From contig NZ_BDOQ01000001.1 in the NCBI RefSeq assembly GCF_003112435.1, positions 62,001-126,000 of the forward strand: DNA of 64,000 nt, given 5' to 3'. The position numbers were made by a program, and so were the translations under genes. The notes under the pieces were generated by a model that was not told the DNA's origin, did not search any database, and saw only the letters and a program-made list of their open reading frames with translations. Positions 1-8,859 of the stretch are shown here, one piece after another (the first letter of the stretch is position 1; every line of letters begins with the position of its first letter). The stretch is from Novimethylophilus kurashikiensis. GTDB taxonomy: Bacteria > Pseudomonadota > Gammaproteobacteria > Burkholderiales > Methylophilaceae.

Positions 1-31
1 GGGCATTCCACCGTTAACGTTAGGAACCACC

Positions 32-460
32 ATGCCCCTGAATCTTGCCATCGATAAAGCCAGCACCAAGGATTGCGCCACCGGCACGCTCAAATTGCCT
101 GAGATTCCTGATTTTCCGCTGGTCATCAACCTGGTCAACCTGACCTTGGGCGGCAAGACTTCCAGCCACTGCCTGGTGAGCGTCGAGATCAACGGCGAAA
201 CCATCGAGCATACCGTTCATCAGCGACGACACGTCGAGGACTGCCGGCATGTCTTGTCGCGCTTGCCCTTTGCGCCCAGCAGCTTGTTCCTGGAGCGAGT
301 GCTGAGCCCGGTCGTCGAAGAACTGCAGGCACAGCTGGGGATTCCCATTGCCTTGCCGATCGCGGTACGCGATCCGCTGACGCATCTCAAGGCCCTGGCG
401 AATGCAGCATCAGCCGGATTGATTAGCCTCAAGCAACTGGAAAATAACCTGGGGCTCTAG
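32..460 (+). CDS. hypothetical protein, 142 aa
   Basis: I do not recognise this protein. It has no signal peptide or membrane segment, and it looks soluble: a beta-rich first half followed by an alpha-helical C-terminal part rich in Leu and Ala. It contains three cysteines without a clear metal-binding spacing. An AGGA stands 6 bases upstream of the ATG, which supports the start. It ends about 100 bases before the GGDEF/EAL gene on the same strand. The opposite strand is also open here, but the plus-strand reading has the better start and a more natural composition. Its upstream partner, if any, lies outside the window. Confidence 0.55.
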   Translation: MPLNLAIDKASTKDCATGTLKLPEIPDFPLVINLVNLTLGGKTSSHCLVSVEINGETIEHTVHQRRHVEDCRHVLSRLPFAPSSLFLERVLSPVVEELQAQLGIPIALPIAVRDPLTHLKALANAASAGLISLKQLENNLGL

Positions 461-563
461 AACCACCAAGCCCTTGATTCAGTTACGGTAAATATGAAAA
501 AAGTATAACTATCTTCGCCCGGATGGTTAAAATGCAATAATCAATCTGCTTGCAGGGGGCTGC

Positions 564-2825
564 ATGTTGACTGGGCTGTGGGATTTTCTCGGCGGCGAAG
601 GCTTTATGCCGCATGGGCATTGCTATTTGTGGAAACCGGGGCTGCTTTGGACGTATGTGGTCTCGGACGGGCTGATCGGCCTCGCTTACTTTTCCATCCC
701 TTTGTCGCTGGTGTACTTCGTCCGACACCGACGCGATCTTCAGTTCAACTGGGTCTTCATTATGTTCTCGGCGTTTATCTTCGCCTGCGGAACGACCCAT
801 TTCATTTCCCTGTGGACGATCTGGAATCCGGTGTATTGGCTGGATGCCTCCATGAAAGCCGTCACGGCGGCCGCATCGGTTGTGACGAGCATCATGCTGT
901 GGCGGTTGATGCCTGTCGCGTTGAAGATTCCCAGTAACCGGCAATTGCAGGCTACCGTGGCGCAGCTGAGGCACGAGGTGGCCGAGCGCATGCAGGCACA
1001 AAGCGAGTTGGCCCATGTCAACGAGACGCTGGAACAACGGGTGCAGCAGCGGACTGCCGAGCTGACGGCAATCAACCAGCAACTTCAGAAGGAAATCAAC
1101 GCACGCAGAAAGACCGAGTCGGAGCTGTTTTCGGAAAAACAGCGGGCGGTCGTTACCTTGGAATCCATCGGCGATGGTGTCATTACCACCGACACCCGCT
1201 CGCATATTACCTACCTCAATCCAATCGCGGAAAAACTGACCGGCTGGTATAACGAGCAGGCCATCGACAAGCCCTTGCTAGAGGTCTTCCGCATCGTCAA
1301 CGAAACCACGCGCAAGCTGATTCCGAACCCGGTCGATGTGGTGCTGGAGCACGGCGAAGTCTATGGGGTGGGCAACCATACCTTACTGTTAAGCCGCGGC
1401 GGGAAAGAGTACGCCATCGAGGATTCTGCCGCGCCTATTCGCGACCATGACGGCAACGTGCTGGGCGTCGTCCTGGTGTTCCACGACGTGAGCGAAAAAC
1501 GCAAGATGACCCAGCGTATGACGTATCTTGCCGAGCACGATTTCCTGACCGACCTGCCCAACCGTCTACTGCTCAACGACCGCCTTTCGCAATCGCTCAC
1601 CTTGGCGCGACGCGATGGATACTTCGTGGCCTTGATGTTCATCGACCTCGATCACTTCAAGAACATCAACGATAGCCTGGGTCACGAGGTGGGCGATCAG
1701 TTGCTCAAGATGATGTCCAAGCGCTTTCTCGCTTGCCTTCGCGACAGCGATACCTTGAGCCGCCAGGGCGGGGATGAATTCATCGTGTTGCTGCCCGAAA
1801 TTGCCGACCACTTTGCGCCGGCCGAAGTGGCGGAAAAGCTTTTGAACGCTGCGGCGACGCCTTTCAACATCTCCGGTACCGAACTCCGCGTCTCGGCCAG
1901 TATCGGCATTGCGGTGTTCCCGGACGATGGGGATACCGTCGAAGCCTTGACCAAGAGTGCCGATGCCGCCATGTATCATGCCAAATCGTTGGGCCGCAAT
2001 AACTACCAGTTCTTCACCCAGGCCATGAACGAGCGGGTGAGCGAGTTGGCGTTGCTCGAGCACAATTTGCGCCGTGCGGTGGAGCACAACGAATTCGAGT
2101 TGGCTTTCCAGCCCAAGATCGAGATTGCCACGGGACGCATCATGGGGGCGGAAGTCCTGCTACGCTGGCGCCATCCCGAATGGGGGCTGGTGATGCCGGA
2201 GCGGTTCATCCCCATCGCCGAAAGCACGGGGCTGATTCGCAGCATAGGCGGGTGGGTCATCCGCGAGACATGCCGACAGAGCCGGGCTTGGCAAGACCAG
2301 GGCTTAGCCGCTGTCCCATTGGCAATCAATCTATCTGCCGTGCAGCTACGCCAGAAGAATTTCCTGCAAGAGATTACGCAAATCCTGTTGCTGAGCGGAG
2401 TGGATCTACATCAGCTCGAGTTCGAAGTGACGGAAAGCGTGGCGATCGAGAGCGAGGCCGAAGTGATTGAGTGGTTGGGCAACCTCAAGGACATGGGCGT
2501 CGGACTATCCATCGACGATTTCGGTACGGGCTATTCCAGCTTGTCCTACCTCAAGCGCCTGCCGGTGGATACCTTGAAGATCGACAAGAGTTTCATCCGG
2601 GATATCTATACCGATCCGGACGATGCCACCATCATCACCGCGATCATTCGCATGGCGCATGGCTTGCGCTTGAAAGTGATCGCCGAGGGGGTGGAAACGT
2701 CCGAACAACTGGCGTTCTTGCGAGCGGAGGATTGCGATCAATTCCAGGGATACCTGATCAGCCTGCCGTTGCCAGCTTCGGAGTTCGCTCAATTCATTCG
2801 GGAGTGGAAGGCGGAGTTGCTTTGA
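564..2825 (+). CDS. ethylene-receptor-like membrane sensor with PAS, GGDEF and EAL domains
   Basis: Predicted bifunctional cyclic-di-GMP enzyme with a membrane sensory input. Residues about 27-115 form three transmembrane helices matching the ethylene-binding domain of plant ETR1: Asp35, Tyr42, Ile45, Pro46, Ile72, Cys75 and His79 (in CGTTH) correspond, at a constant offset of 10, to the ETR1 ethylene/copper-binding residues as I remember them. A coiled coil (about 130-190) and a PAS domain (about 195-315) follow. The GGDEF domain has an intact GGDEF at 402-406 and a cyclic-di-GMP inhibitory-site RxxD nine residues before it. The EAL domain has EVLLR at 530-534 in place of EALLR, and DDFGTGYSSL at 651-660. 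The catalytic motifs suggest both activities are possible. An AGGGGG lies just before the ATG. Whether it binds ethylene is inference. Confidence 0.93.
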   Translation: MLTGLWDFLGGEGFMPHGHCYLWKPGLLWTYVVSDGLIGLAYFSIPLSLVYFVRHRRDLQFNWVFIMFSAFIFACGTTHFISLWTIWNPVYWLDASMKAVTAAASVVTSIMLWRLMPVALKIPSNRQLQATVAQLRHEVAERMQAQSELAHVNETLEQRVQQRTAELTAINQQLQKEINARRKTESELFSEKQRAVVTLESIGDGVITTDTRSHITYLNPIAEKLTGWYNEQAIDKPLLEVFRIVNETTRKLIPNPVDVVLEHGEVYGVGNHTLLLSRGGKEYAIEDSAAPIRDHDGNVLGVVLVFHDVSEKRKMTQRMTYLAEHDFLTDLPNRLLLNDRLSQSLTLARRDGYFVALMFIDLDHFKNINDSLGHEVGDQLLKMMSKRFLACLRDSDTLSRQGGDEFIVLLPEIADHFAPAEVAEKLLNAAATPFNISGTELRVSASIGIAVFPDDGDTVEALTKSADAAMYHAKSLGRNNYQFFTQAMNERVSELALLEHNLRRAVEHNEFELAFQPKIEIATGRIMGAEVLLRWRHPEWGLVMPERFIPIAESTGLIRSIGGWVIRETCRQSRAWQDQGLAAVPLAINLSAVQLRQKNFLQEITQILLLSGVDLHQLEFEVTESVAIESEAEVIEWLGNLKDMGVGLSIDDFGTGYSSLSYLKRLPVDTLKIDKSFIRDIYTDPDDATIITAIIRMAHGLRLKVIAEGVETSEQLAFLRAEDCDQFQGYLISLPLPASEFAQFIREWKAELL

Positions 2826-2980
2826 AGCTATACGCATTTTGAGTAAGAATAGACCTGCAATAAATTCATGGTATTTTCAAAATTCCCTTAATAACCAGGT
2901 TGTTGCCTAGGATTATATTTCTAATTTGTTGCTACAATGATGTTGTGGAAGTAGACGACAATCAATGCAATTAGAAATAA

Positions 2981-4144
2981 ATGAACGGCTCCTTCACTTC
3001 AGGCCGAATTCGCAAGGCCCAATCACAGGATTTAGATCCCAGGCAGGCGGTAAGAGCGTTTCATGCCGCAGTCTCGTCGCCCAAGATGGCGCTCGTGGTG
3101 TTTTTCTGTTCCAGCCATTACGACCTCGACGTGATCGCTGCGGAGATCAACGCTTGTTTTCACGGAGTCCCGGTCATCGGCTGTACCACGGCCGGAGAAA
3201 TCGGACCGTCAGGTTATCGCCAGCACAGTATTTCCGGCTTTAGCCTGCCTGCTGACGATTTCAGCGTGGCCCTCGGCCATGTAGAAAGCCTGGACTCCTT
3301 CAATCCTGCTGCTGCAAATGCCATAGTGAGCCGCTTGCTAGGGCGGCTCGGTAAGCCCGGCACTTTTCATGGCAGCCACTATTTCGCGCTTCAGTTGATA
3401 GACGGGCTTAGCAACCAGGAAGAGATCGTGACGCAGGCTTTTCAACAGGCCCTAGGCGGTATCGCCTTGTTTGGCGGTTCTGCAGGCGACGATCTGAGAA
3501 TAGAAAGCACGTGTGTGTTCAGCGATCACGCATTCCGCCGCAATTCCACGGTCTTGGCCATCATAGAAACTGTGGCTCCGTTCACGATTTTCAAAACACA
3601 GAATTTCATCGGCGGACACGATCGCTTTGTCGTGACCCAGGCCGATGCCGAAAGCCGCACGATTTACGAGTTGAATGGCGAGCCGGCGGTCCAGGTTTAT
3701 GCGCGGGCCACCGGGGTGACGGTGGACGCACTGGACGACAATCATTTTTCCGATTTTCCCGTCGTGGTACGTCTCCACGGCATGGATTATGTGCGCTCCA
3801 TTCAAAAAGCCAACCGCGACGGCAGCCTGACTTTTTATTGTGCTATCGAACGGGGATTGATCCTGAGAATCGGCCAGAGCTTGGATTTCACCGGGAATCT
3901 AGCCTCCGTGCTGGACAATGTCCGTAGCAAGGTAGGCGAGCCGGAATTACTGATTGCCTGCGATTGCGTGCTGCGTCAGATCGAAATGAAGGAAAAAGGC
4001 TGGCAATCCGAGGTCGAACAATTATTCGAACAAAACAATACCGTGGGATTCAGCACCTACGGCGAGCAATTCATGGGGATACATATGAACCAGACCTTGT
4101 CAGGGCTCGCCATCGGCTACGGCAGGGGCGAGCATGATGTATAG
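2981..4144 (+). CDS. FIST domain sensory protein
   Basis: FIST N and FIST C domains fill the 387-residue protein. The N-terminal part carries the family features VIGCTTAGEIG and the later GGSAGDD segment. The C-terminal part ends with the family signature around GEQFMGIHMNQTLSGLAIG. FIST proteins are cytoplasmic sensory modules thought to bind small ligands and are often linked to GGDEF or kinase output. The stop overlaps the start of the next gene by 11 bases, so the FIST protein and the PAS-PAS-GGDEF protein are almost certainly translated together and probably act as sensor and output. The shine-dalgarno region of this ATG is weak, so the exact start is less sure than the family. Confidence 0.92.
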   Translation: MNGSFTSGRIRKAQSQDLDPRQAVRAFHAAVSSPKMALVVFFCSSHYDLDVIAAEINACFHGVPVIGCTTAGEIGPSGYRQHSISGFSLPADDFSVALGHVESLDSFNPAAANAIVSRLLGRLGKPGTFHGSHYFALQLIDGLSNQEEIVTQAFQQALGGIALFGGSAGDDLRIESTCVFSDHAFRRNSTVLAIIETVAPFTIFKTQNFIGGHDRFVVTQADAESRTIYELNGEPAVQVYARATGVTVDALDDNHFSDFPVVVRLHGMDYVRSIQKANRDGSLTFYCAIERGLILRIGQSLDFTGNLASVLDNVRSKVGEPELLIACDCVLRQIEMKEKGWQSEVEQLFEQNNTVGFSTYGEQFMGIHMNQTLSGLAIGYGRGEHDV

Positions 4145-5645
4145 CAAGAAAGTCGCGCCCGATTCGATGACATTCGAAGCGCTGGCCGAGGAGAACCGAC
4201 GGCTGCGCAAGATCATCGATGCATTGATGGATCGCGTCGAATACGGCGAGGCAGGTGAGTCGTCTGCTTACGGTGTTTTTCAATCCACGGTGATGCTGGA
4301 GAATCTGGTCCGGCTGCGTACGCATGAATTGGAAGCCGCGCTTGAGCGCAATGAGAAGATAGGCCGTGATTTGCAGCATGCCAACGAGAAGCTGGCTCAG
4401 AGTGAGGATGGCTTCCGTAACATTGTCGATAATGCCCCCATCGGTATGTCCGTCATGGATACGAGTTATCACTTTGCCTTGGTCAACCGGGCGTTCTGCA
4501 ACATCGTGGGCTATACCAGCGATGAGTTGAAAAATCTGACGCCACTCACCTTGACACACCCAGACGACCTAGCATTAAGCCTCGATAACTTTGAGCGGCT
4601 AATTACCGAGGATATTAGTTCGTACCAAATCGAGAAACGCTATATCCGCAAGGATGGGGAGGTCGTATGGGTGCAGCTGACTACCTCGCTGTTACGCGAC
4701 ACCCAGGGGCAGCCAATCCATTTCGTCGCCCAAATGCAAGACATTACTGAGCGCCGTCGATCGGAAGAGCAGCTGAGACTGGCTGCGACGATTTACAACA
4801 GCAGCAACGAAGCGATGATGATTACCGATGCGCAAAATACCATCGTCGCCACCAATCCGGCGTTTACCGCATTGACGGGCTATGCGGCCGATGACGTGCT
4901 AGGCAAGAATCCCAGCGTGCTGAGTTCCGGCAAGCAGGACAAGCAGTTTTACCAGGCGATGTGGGAAACGCTTGCCCAGCACCATTACTGGGAAGGCGAC
5001 GTCTGGAACCGGAAGAAGAGCGGGGAAGTGTACGCTGAGTGGCTCTCTATCAGCGCCGTGCAGGATGATGACGGCCAGGTGCAGAACTACGTCGCGCTAT
5101 TCACCGATATCACTGAGCAGAAGCAGGCTGCCGATCTGATTTGGAAGCATGCCAATTACGATGCACTGACCCAGTTACCCAATCGCCGGTTGTTCCGCGA
5201 TCGGCTTGAGCAGGGAGTGAAGAAGGCGGAACGTAACGGCGACGTGCTTGCCTTGCTGTTTATCGACCTCGATCATTTCAAGGAAGTGAACGATACGCTC
5301 GGGCACCAGGCTGGAGACGATTTGCTGGTGCAAGTGGCGAACCGCATCACCAGCGAGGTGCGAGCCTCGGATACGGTGGCCCGCCTCGGCGGCGACGAAT
5401 TCACCGTCATCCTGACCGACCTGGCCGATGCCAGCCGTATCGACCGTGTCGCCCAGGCTTTGGTCGATAGCCTGGCAAAGCCTTTCCAGCTCGGCAATCA
5501 GGAGGTCCACGTTTCAGCCAGCATCGGCATCATCGTTTATCCGGATGATGCGAGGGACGTGCACAGCTTGCTCAAGGGGGCGGACAAGGCCATGTATCGA
5601 TCCAAGAGCGAAGGCCGTAATCGCTTCACTTATTTCGGCCGATAG
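4134..5645 (+). CDS. PAS-PAS-GGDEF diguanylate cyclase
   Basis: Predicted cytoplasmic diguanylate cyclase of 503 residues. An N-terminal coiled-coil stretch (about 10-90) precedes two PAS/PAC units (about 95-210 and 220-335), each closing with a DITE motif. The GGDEF domain (about 340-503) has FIDLDHFKEVND, an intact GGDEF, and an inhibitory RxxD site (RASD) five residues before it. There is no EAL domain and no membrane segment. The start overlaps the end of the FIST gene, which suggests that FIST ligand sensing feeds into this cyclase. It is followed by a perfect bidirectional hairpin terminator shared with the convergent beta-propeller gene. Confidence 0.93.
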   Translation: MMYSKKVAPDSMTFEALAEENRRLRKIIDALMDRVEYGEAGESSAYGVFQSTVMLENLVRLRTHELEAALERNEKIGRDLQHANEKLAQSEDGFRNIVDNAPIGMSVMDTSYHFALVNRAFCNIVGYTSDELKNLTPLTLTHPDDLALSLDNFERLITEDISSYQIEKRYIRKDGEVVWVQLTTSLLRDTQGQPIHFVAQMQDITERRRSEEQLRLAATIYNSSNEAMMITDAQNTIVATNPAFTALTGYAADDVLGKNPSVLSSGKQDKQFYQAMWETLAQHHYWEGDVWNRKKSGEVYAEWLSISAVQDDDGQVQNYVALFTDITEQKQAADLIWKHANYDALTQLPNRRLFRDRLEQGVKKAERNGDVLALLFIDLDHFKEVNDTLGHQAGDDLLVQVANRITSEVRASDTVARLGGDEFTVILTDLADASRIDRVAQALVDSLAKPFQLGNQEVHVSASIGIIVYPDDARDVHSLLKGADKAMYRSKSEGRNRFTYFGR

Positions 5646-5653
5646 TCCTGGCG

Positions 5654-5676
5654 TGTAGCGCAGGCGGCCCCGCCTG
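5654..5676 (+). repeat. dispersed TGTAGCGCAGGCGGC palindromic repeat, copy 1 (single arm)
   Basis: The element begins TGTAGCGCAGGCGGC and its GGCGGGG core is partly self-complementary. Near-identical arms occur at 25552-25626 and 27998-28050, in both places as inverted pairs. All copies are intergenic and close to the 3' end of a gene, which is typical of REP-like dispersed elements. Confidence 0.6.
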
Positions 5677-5714
5677 ATCGAATACCGCAGGCAAGATTTC
5701 TTGCGTCACGATAA

Positions 5715-5747
5715 AACTAAAACGGCACCTCAGGTGCCGTTTTAGTT
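5715..5747. terminator. bidirectional intrinsic terminator
   Basis: A perfect 16-base inverted repeat (AACTAAAACGGCACCT and its complement around a central C) sits between the convergent cyclase and beta-propeller genes. The A-rich left flank and T-rich right flank would give a U-tract in either direction. Confidence 0.9.
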
Positions 5748-5767
5748 ACAACCTCAGATACCTGAAA

Positions 5768-6835
5768 CTACGGGCGATCCAAGCTACCCATAGACTTCGG
5801 ATAAGTCACGATGCCCCAGGGCATGTCCTTGTCTGCGATGCGCTTGGTGACTTCGAGTTTTTGCGTGTCGATCACAACCACTTCATTCGATTTGCCGCAG
5901 GCGAGCAGGATGTTCTGATCGTCCGGGGTGAAACTGAAATGCCAGCAGCGGTCGCCCGTGGGAATGTCTTTGACCTTGTCCAGCGTCTTGGCGTCGAACA
6001 CCTGCAAGGCCTTTTCCTTGGAGGTGGCGACGAAGAGATATTTACCCTCGCGGTCGAAGGAGACGCCGTAGGGCGATTTTCCGGTGGCGATGGACTTGAC
6101 CGGGTTGAGCTTGCTGTCGAGCACGACCAGCTTGTCGGAAAACTCCAGCGTGGTCACGTAGGACTTGCCGTCCGGCGCCACCTTGATGCCGCGCGGACGT
6201 TCGCCGTAGGAAGCGACGGAGACGCTCTTCACCAGCTTGCCGGTCTTCATGTCGTGCACGGTGATGGAGTTATCGGACTCGTTGGTCACGATCATTTGCT
6301 TGCCGTCCTTGGAAAACTCGACGCCCTCGGTTTCCGGCTTGCCGACGATATCCTTCACGACCTTGCCCTGCTTGAGATCGACAATGGCGATATGGCCGGG
6401 CAGCTTGTCGTCGTCATCGTCTTCCTTGGCGGCGGGAGTGCCGGGCTTGGGCGGAGGACCGGACTTGGAACTGGGTTCGTAGGTTACGAATACCTTGTCG
6501 CCGTAGACGCGCACGAATTCCGGGTTCTTGCCAATGGGAATCTGCTTGGCGACCTTGCCGGTAGCGGTATCAATGACGGAGATGTTGCTGTCGTCCTTGT
6601 TGGCGGTGACTAGCAGCTTGCCGTCGGCGGTGATACCGATGCCACGCGGGCCCTTGGCCTGGATGTCGAGGCTGGACTTGGTTTCCATGGTGCCTAGGTC
6701 GATGACGCTGACGCCGCCTTCCTGGTTGGAAACATAGGCGACACCTTTGTCTTCGGCGATTGCAGAAGTAGCTGCGACGCCGAGCGCGAGCAGGAGCGCG
6801 GCGTTGAGGCCACGCTTGTGATACGGCTGGTTCAT
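5768..6835 (-). CDS. secreted YVTN-type beta-propeller protein
   Basis: The protein of 355 residues starts with a Sec signal peptide (positive n-region, hydrophobic LLLALGVAATSAIA, cleavage near AIA-ED). It then has repeated blades of the YVTN/lactonase-like beta-propeller type (for example AYVSNQEGGVSVID, VTANKDDSNISVID, IVTNESDNSITVHD). A charged linker with a run of five Asp residues near residue 140 interrupts the blades. The longer in-frame start at 6877 is possible, but AAGGAG nine bases before the ATG at 6835 favours the shorter form. Such proteins act in the periplasm or outside the cell. No ligand or enzyme activity can be assigned from sequence. The gene is monocistronic. Confidence 0.88.
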   Translation of the reverse strand: MNQPYHKRGLNAALLLALGVAATSAIAEDKGVAYVSNQEGGVSVIDLGTMETKSSLDIQAKGPRGIGITADGKLLVTANKDDSNISVIDTATGKVAKQIPIGKNPEFVRVYGDKVFVTYEPSSKSGPPPKPGTPAAKEDDDDDKLPGHIAIVDLKQGKVVKDIVGKPETEGVEFSKDGKQMIVTNESDNSITVHDMKTGKLVKSVSVASYGERPRGIKVAPDGKSYVTTLEFSDKLVVLDSKLNPVKSIATGKSPYGVSFDREGKYLFVATSKEKALQVFDAKTLDKVKDIPTGDRCWHFSFTPDDQNILLACGKSNEVVVIDTQKLEVTKRIADKDMPWGIVTYPKSMGSLDRP

Positions 6836-7069
6836 GCGGTTTTTCTCCTTGATTGGCAGTTGCCGTGGGTCGAACAATTCTTACAGCGGCGGGGAGCCGG
6901 CTTCCCGGTTGCTGATGCTGTGAGTGCGACAGCTCGAAAAAATTCCGTAACGGCCGCTTGCGGCTTTGAGGACGAAGGATTCTAAAGCACGTCCAGCCTC
7001 AAGGCGAGCGCGATATAGCCGTTAATCGACGCATTGCTCAAGCAATTTCATTTGGATTAGACTGGAGCC

Positions 7070-7399
7070 ATGCAGATTCAAGTCGGAGAAACCTGGGGTA
7101 AGCGCCAATCGACGGGGAGTGTGACCGTTTATCTGGTGTTGAAATCGGACCGCCGGGGCAAAGTGACGCTGCAGAACCTCAAGATGCCGACCAGCATCAT
7201 CGAAACCAAGGGCGACAAGCTTGAAAGCGACGGTTATTTTCGCGTGAGCGATACGCCTTACGTCAATCTCTCTTCCAAACGCAGCGTTCGTACACCTATC
7301 GACAAAATCGCACGCTGCCCGCGAACCATTGATATCTTCGAAGGCCGCGCGGATAGCGAGTTTCCCAGTATTCCCCAAATCCAGCCCGAGCTGTTCTAG
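7070..7399 (+). CDS. hypothetical small protein, 109 aa
   Basis: I do not recognise this protein. It is basic, soluble, with a beta-strand-rich N-terminal half (GSVTVYLVLKSD) and no signal peptide. A GGAG lies close to the ATG. The reverse strand is also open over the same span (7022-7378), so strand choice rests on the start context and on the more ordinary amino-acid composition of the plus reading. It converges on the Rossmann-PAS-GGDEF gene with a short gap and no obvious terminator. Confidence 0.5.
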   Translation: MQIQVGETWGKRQSTGSVTVYLVLKSDRRGKVTLQNLKMPTSIIETKGDKLESDGYFRVSDTPYVNLSSKRSVRTPIDKIARCPRTIDIFEGRADSEFPSIPQIQPELF

Positions 7400-7417
7400 C
7401 AGCCTAGGCCTTCTCGG

Positions 7418-8692
7418 CTAATGCTCGTTGGTAAAGCCTTCGTTGGCGATGCGGAAGGTGTTCTTGCCGTTCTGCTTGGCCCAGTACATGGCCTCATCGG
7501 CTTGTTTTAGCAAGGTCTCGAAATCGCTCGAACTATCGGGGTAGATGGCAATACCGATACTTCCGCCGATATGGCATGGCTGGTCCTTAAGGTCGATAGG
7601 CAGGGCCAGCACGTCGATGACTTTTTGGGCCACCCAGGCCGCGTTGGCGTCCTCGCCGACGTTATTGAGGATGAAAGTGAATTCGTCGCCGCCAATACGG
7701 GCAACAATGTCAGATTCGCGAATCACGCTCTTGAGGCGCTTGCCGACTTCCTGCAACAGCACGTCGCCCGCATCATGACCCAGCGTATCGTTGACCTGCT
7801 TGAAGCCGTCCAGGTCCAGGAACAGCACAGCGACCTTGTAGCGGTTGCGTCGCGCCATGGTGATGGAATGTTCCAACTGCTCTAAAAAAAGCGCTCGATT
7901 GGGCAAGCCCGTGAGGTAGTCGTGATGGGCGAGATGGGTGATTTTTTGCTCGACCAGCTTGCGTTCGGTGACATCGCGCACGATGCCGACGAAATAGCGC
8001 TGCCCCTTGATCTCCATTTCCGAAGCCGAGACTTCCATCGGGAATTGTTCACCGTTCTTCTTGATGGCGACGACTTCCTGCCCGCGGATGCCGATAGATC
8101 CGCGTTGGCCGGATTGAAGGTAGCGGGCGATATCGGCGGCATAGGCCTGCTGGGTCTCATCCGACAACAGCATCTTGACGTGCTGACCAAGCACGTCGTT
8201 TTGCGAGTAACCGAAAATTTCTTCCGCGGCCGGGTTGAATGCCTGGATTTCGCCGGTATCTGACACGGTGATGATGCCGTCCATGGCGTGGTGAATGATG
8301 GCGTTGAGCTGGTTCTGGCTGGTTTCCAGCTCGCCCTTGATGCGTTTCAGGTTGGTAACGATCTGCCAGAAGAGCTTGGCTTCCGGCCCGCTGGTGACCT
8401 GTTTGTTGTTCAGGACGGCCTTGACCTCGGCAATGACGCTATCGTCGTGCGTGAGGTTGTAGATGATGCAATCGGGGTAGGAGGTGCAGGCTTGCAGGGC
8501 TTGATGAATATCAGTATAGATCGGAATACTGAATTTCTGTGCGAGGATCATACCCGGTGCATCTGCACTCGAGTCGACGATCCCGACAACCTCTACCAGA
8601 TCGTCTTCAAGAAACATTTCCAACAAGGCATAACCACCGCGCCCAGCTCCCAGAATCAGGACGGGGTAGCCATGAATCTTCCGTTTCACCAT
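7418..8692 (-). CDS. Rossmann-fold/PAS/GGDEF diguanylate cyclase
   Basis: A 424-residue cytoplasmic protein with an unusual input. Residues about 8-115 look like a nucleotide-binding Rossmann domain: a beta strand leading to GAGRGG, then VVGIVDSS at the end of the second strand, as in CoA/NAD-binding or PglD-like domains. A PAS/PAC unit (about 130-245, ending VRDVTERK) follows. The GGDEF domain (about 255-420) has FLDLDGFKQVND, GGDEF and the inhibitory RESD site. The predicted product is cyclic-di-GMP, and the N-terminal domain could couple its synthesis to a nucleotide or cofactor. That coupling is inference. Transcribed alone, away from greB. Confidence 0.9.
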   Translation of the reverse strand: MVKRKIHGYPVLILGAGRGGYALLEMFLEDDLVEVVGIVDSSADAPGMILAQKFSIPIYTDIHQALQACTSYPDCIIYNLTHDDSVIAEVKAVLNNKQVTSGPEAKLFWQIVTNLKRIKGELETSQNQLNAIIHHAMDGIITVSDTGEIQAFNPAAEEIFGYSQNDVLGQHVKMLLSDETQQAYAADIARYLQSGQRGSIGIRGQEVVAIKKNGEQFPMEVSASEMEIKGQRYFVGIVRDVTERKLVEQKITHLAHHDYLTGLPNRALFLEQLEHSITMARRNRYKVAVLFLDLDGFKQVNDTLGHDAGDVLLQEVGKRLKSVIRESDIVARIGGDEFTFILNNVGEDANAAWVAQKVIDVLALPIDLKDQPCHIGGSIGIAIYPDSSSDFETLLKQADEAMYWAKQNGKNTFRIANEGFTNEH

Positions 8693-8859
8693 AGAAATCC
8701 CAGCGGGTTATTGTGACCAACGCCTGAGGCTCGGCCGGATTTGTTTTTACCCGATTGTACCTACTTTTTTGTTTGACTAGGAATAATTACGGGCGACGTA
8801 GGACATGCTTTCGTGGAGTGTAGTCAAAGTCCTACTTTTGCAGGGAAAGGCCTGTTGGG

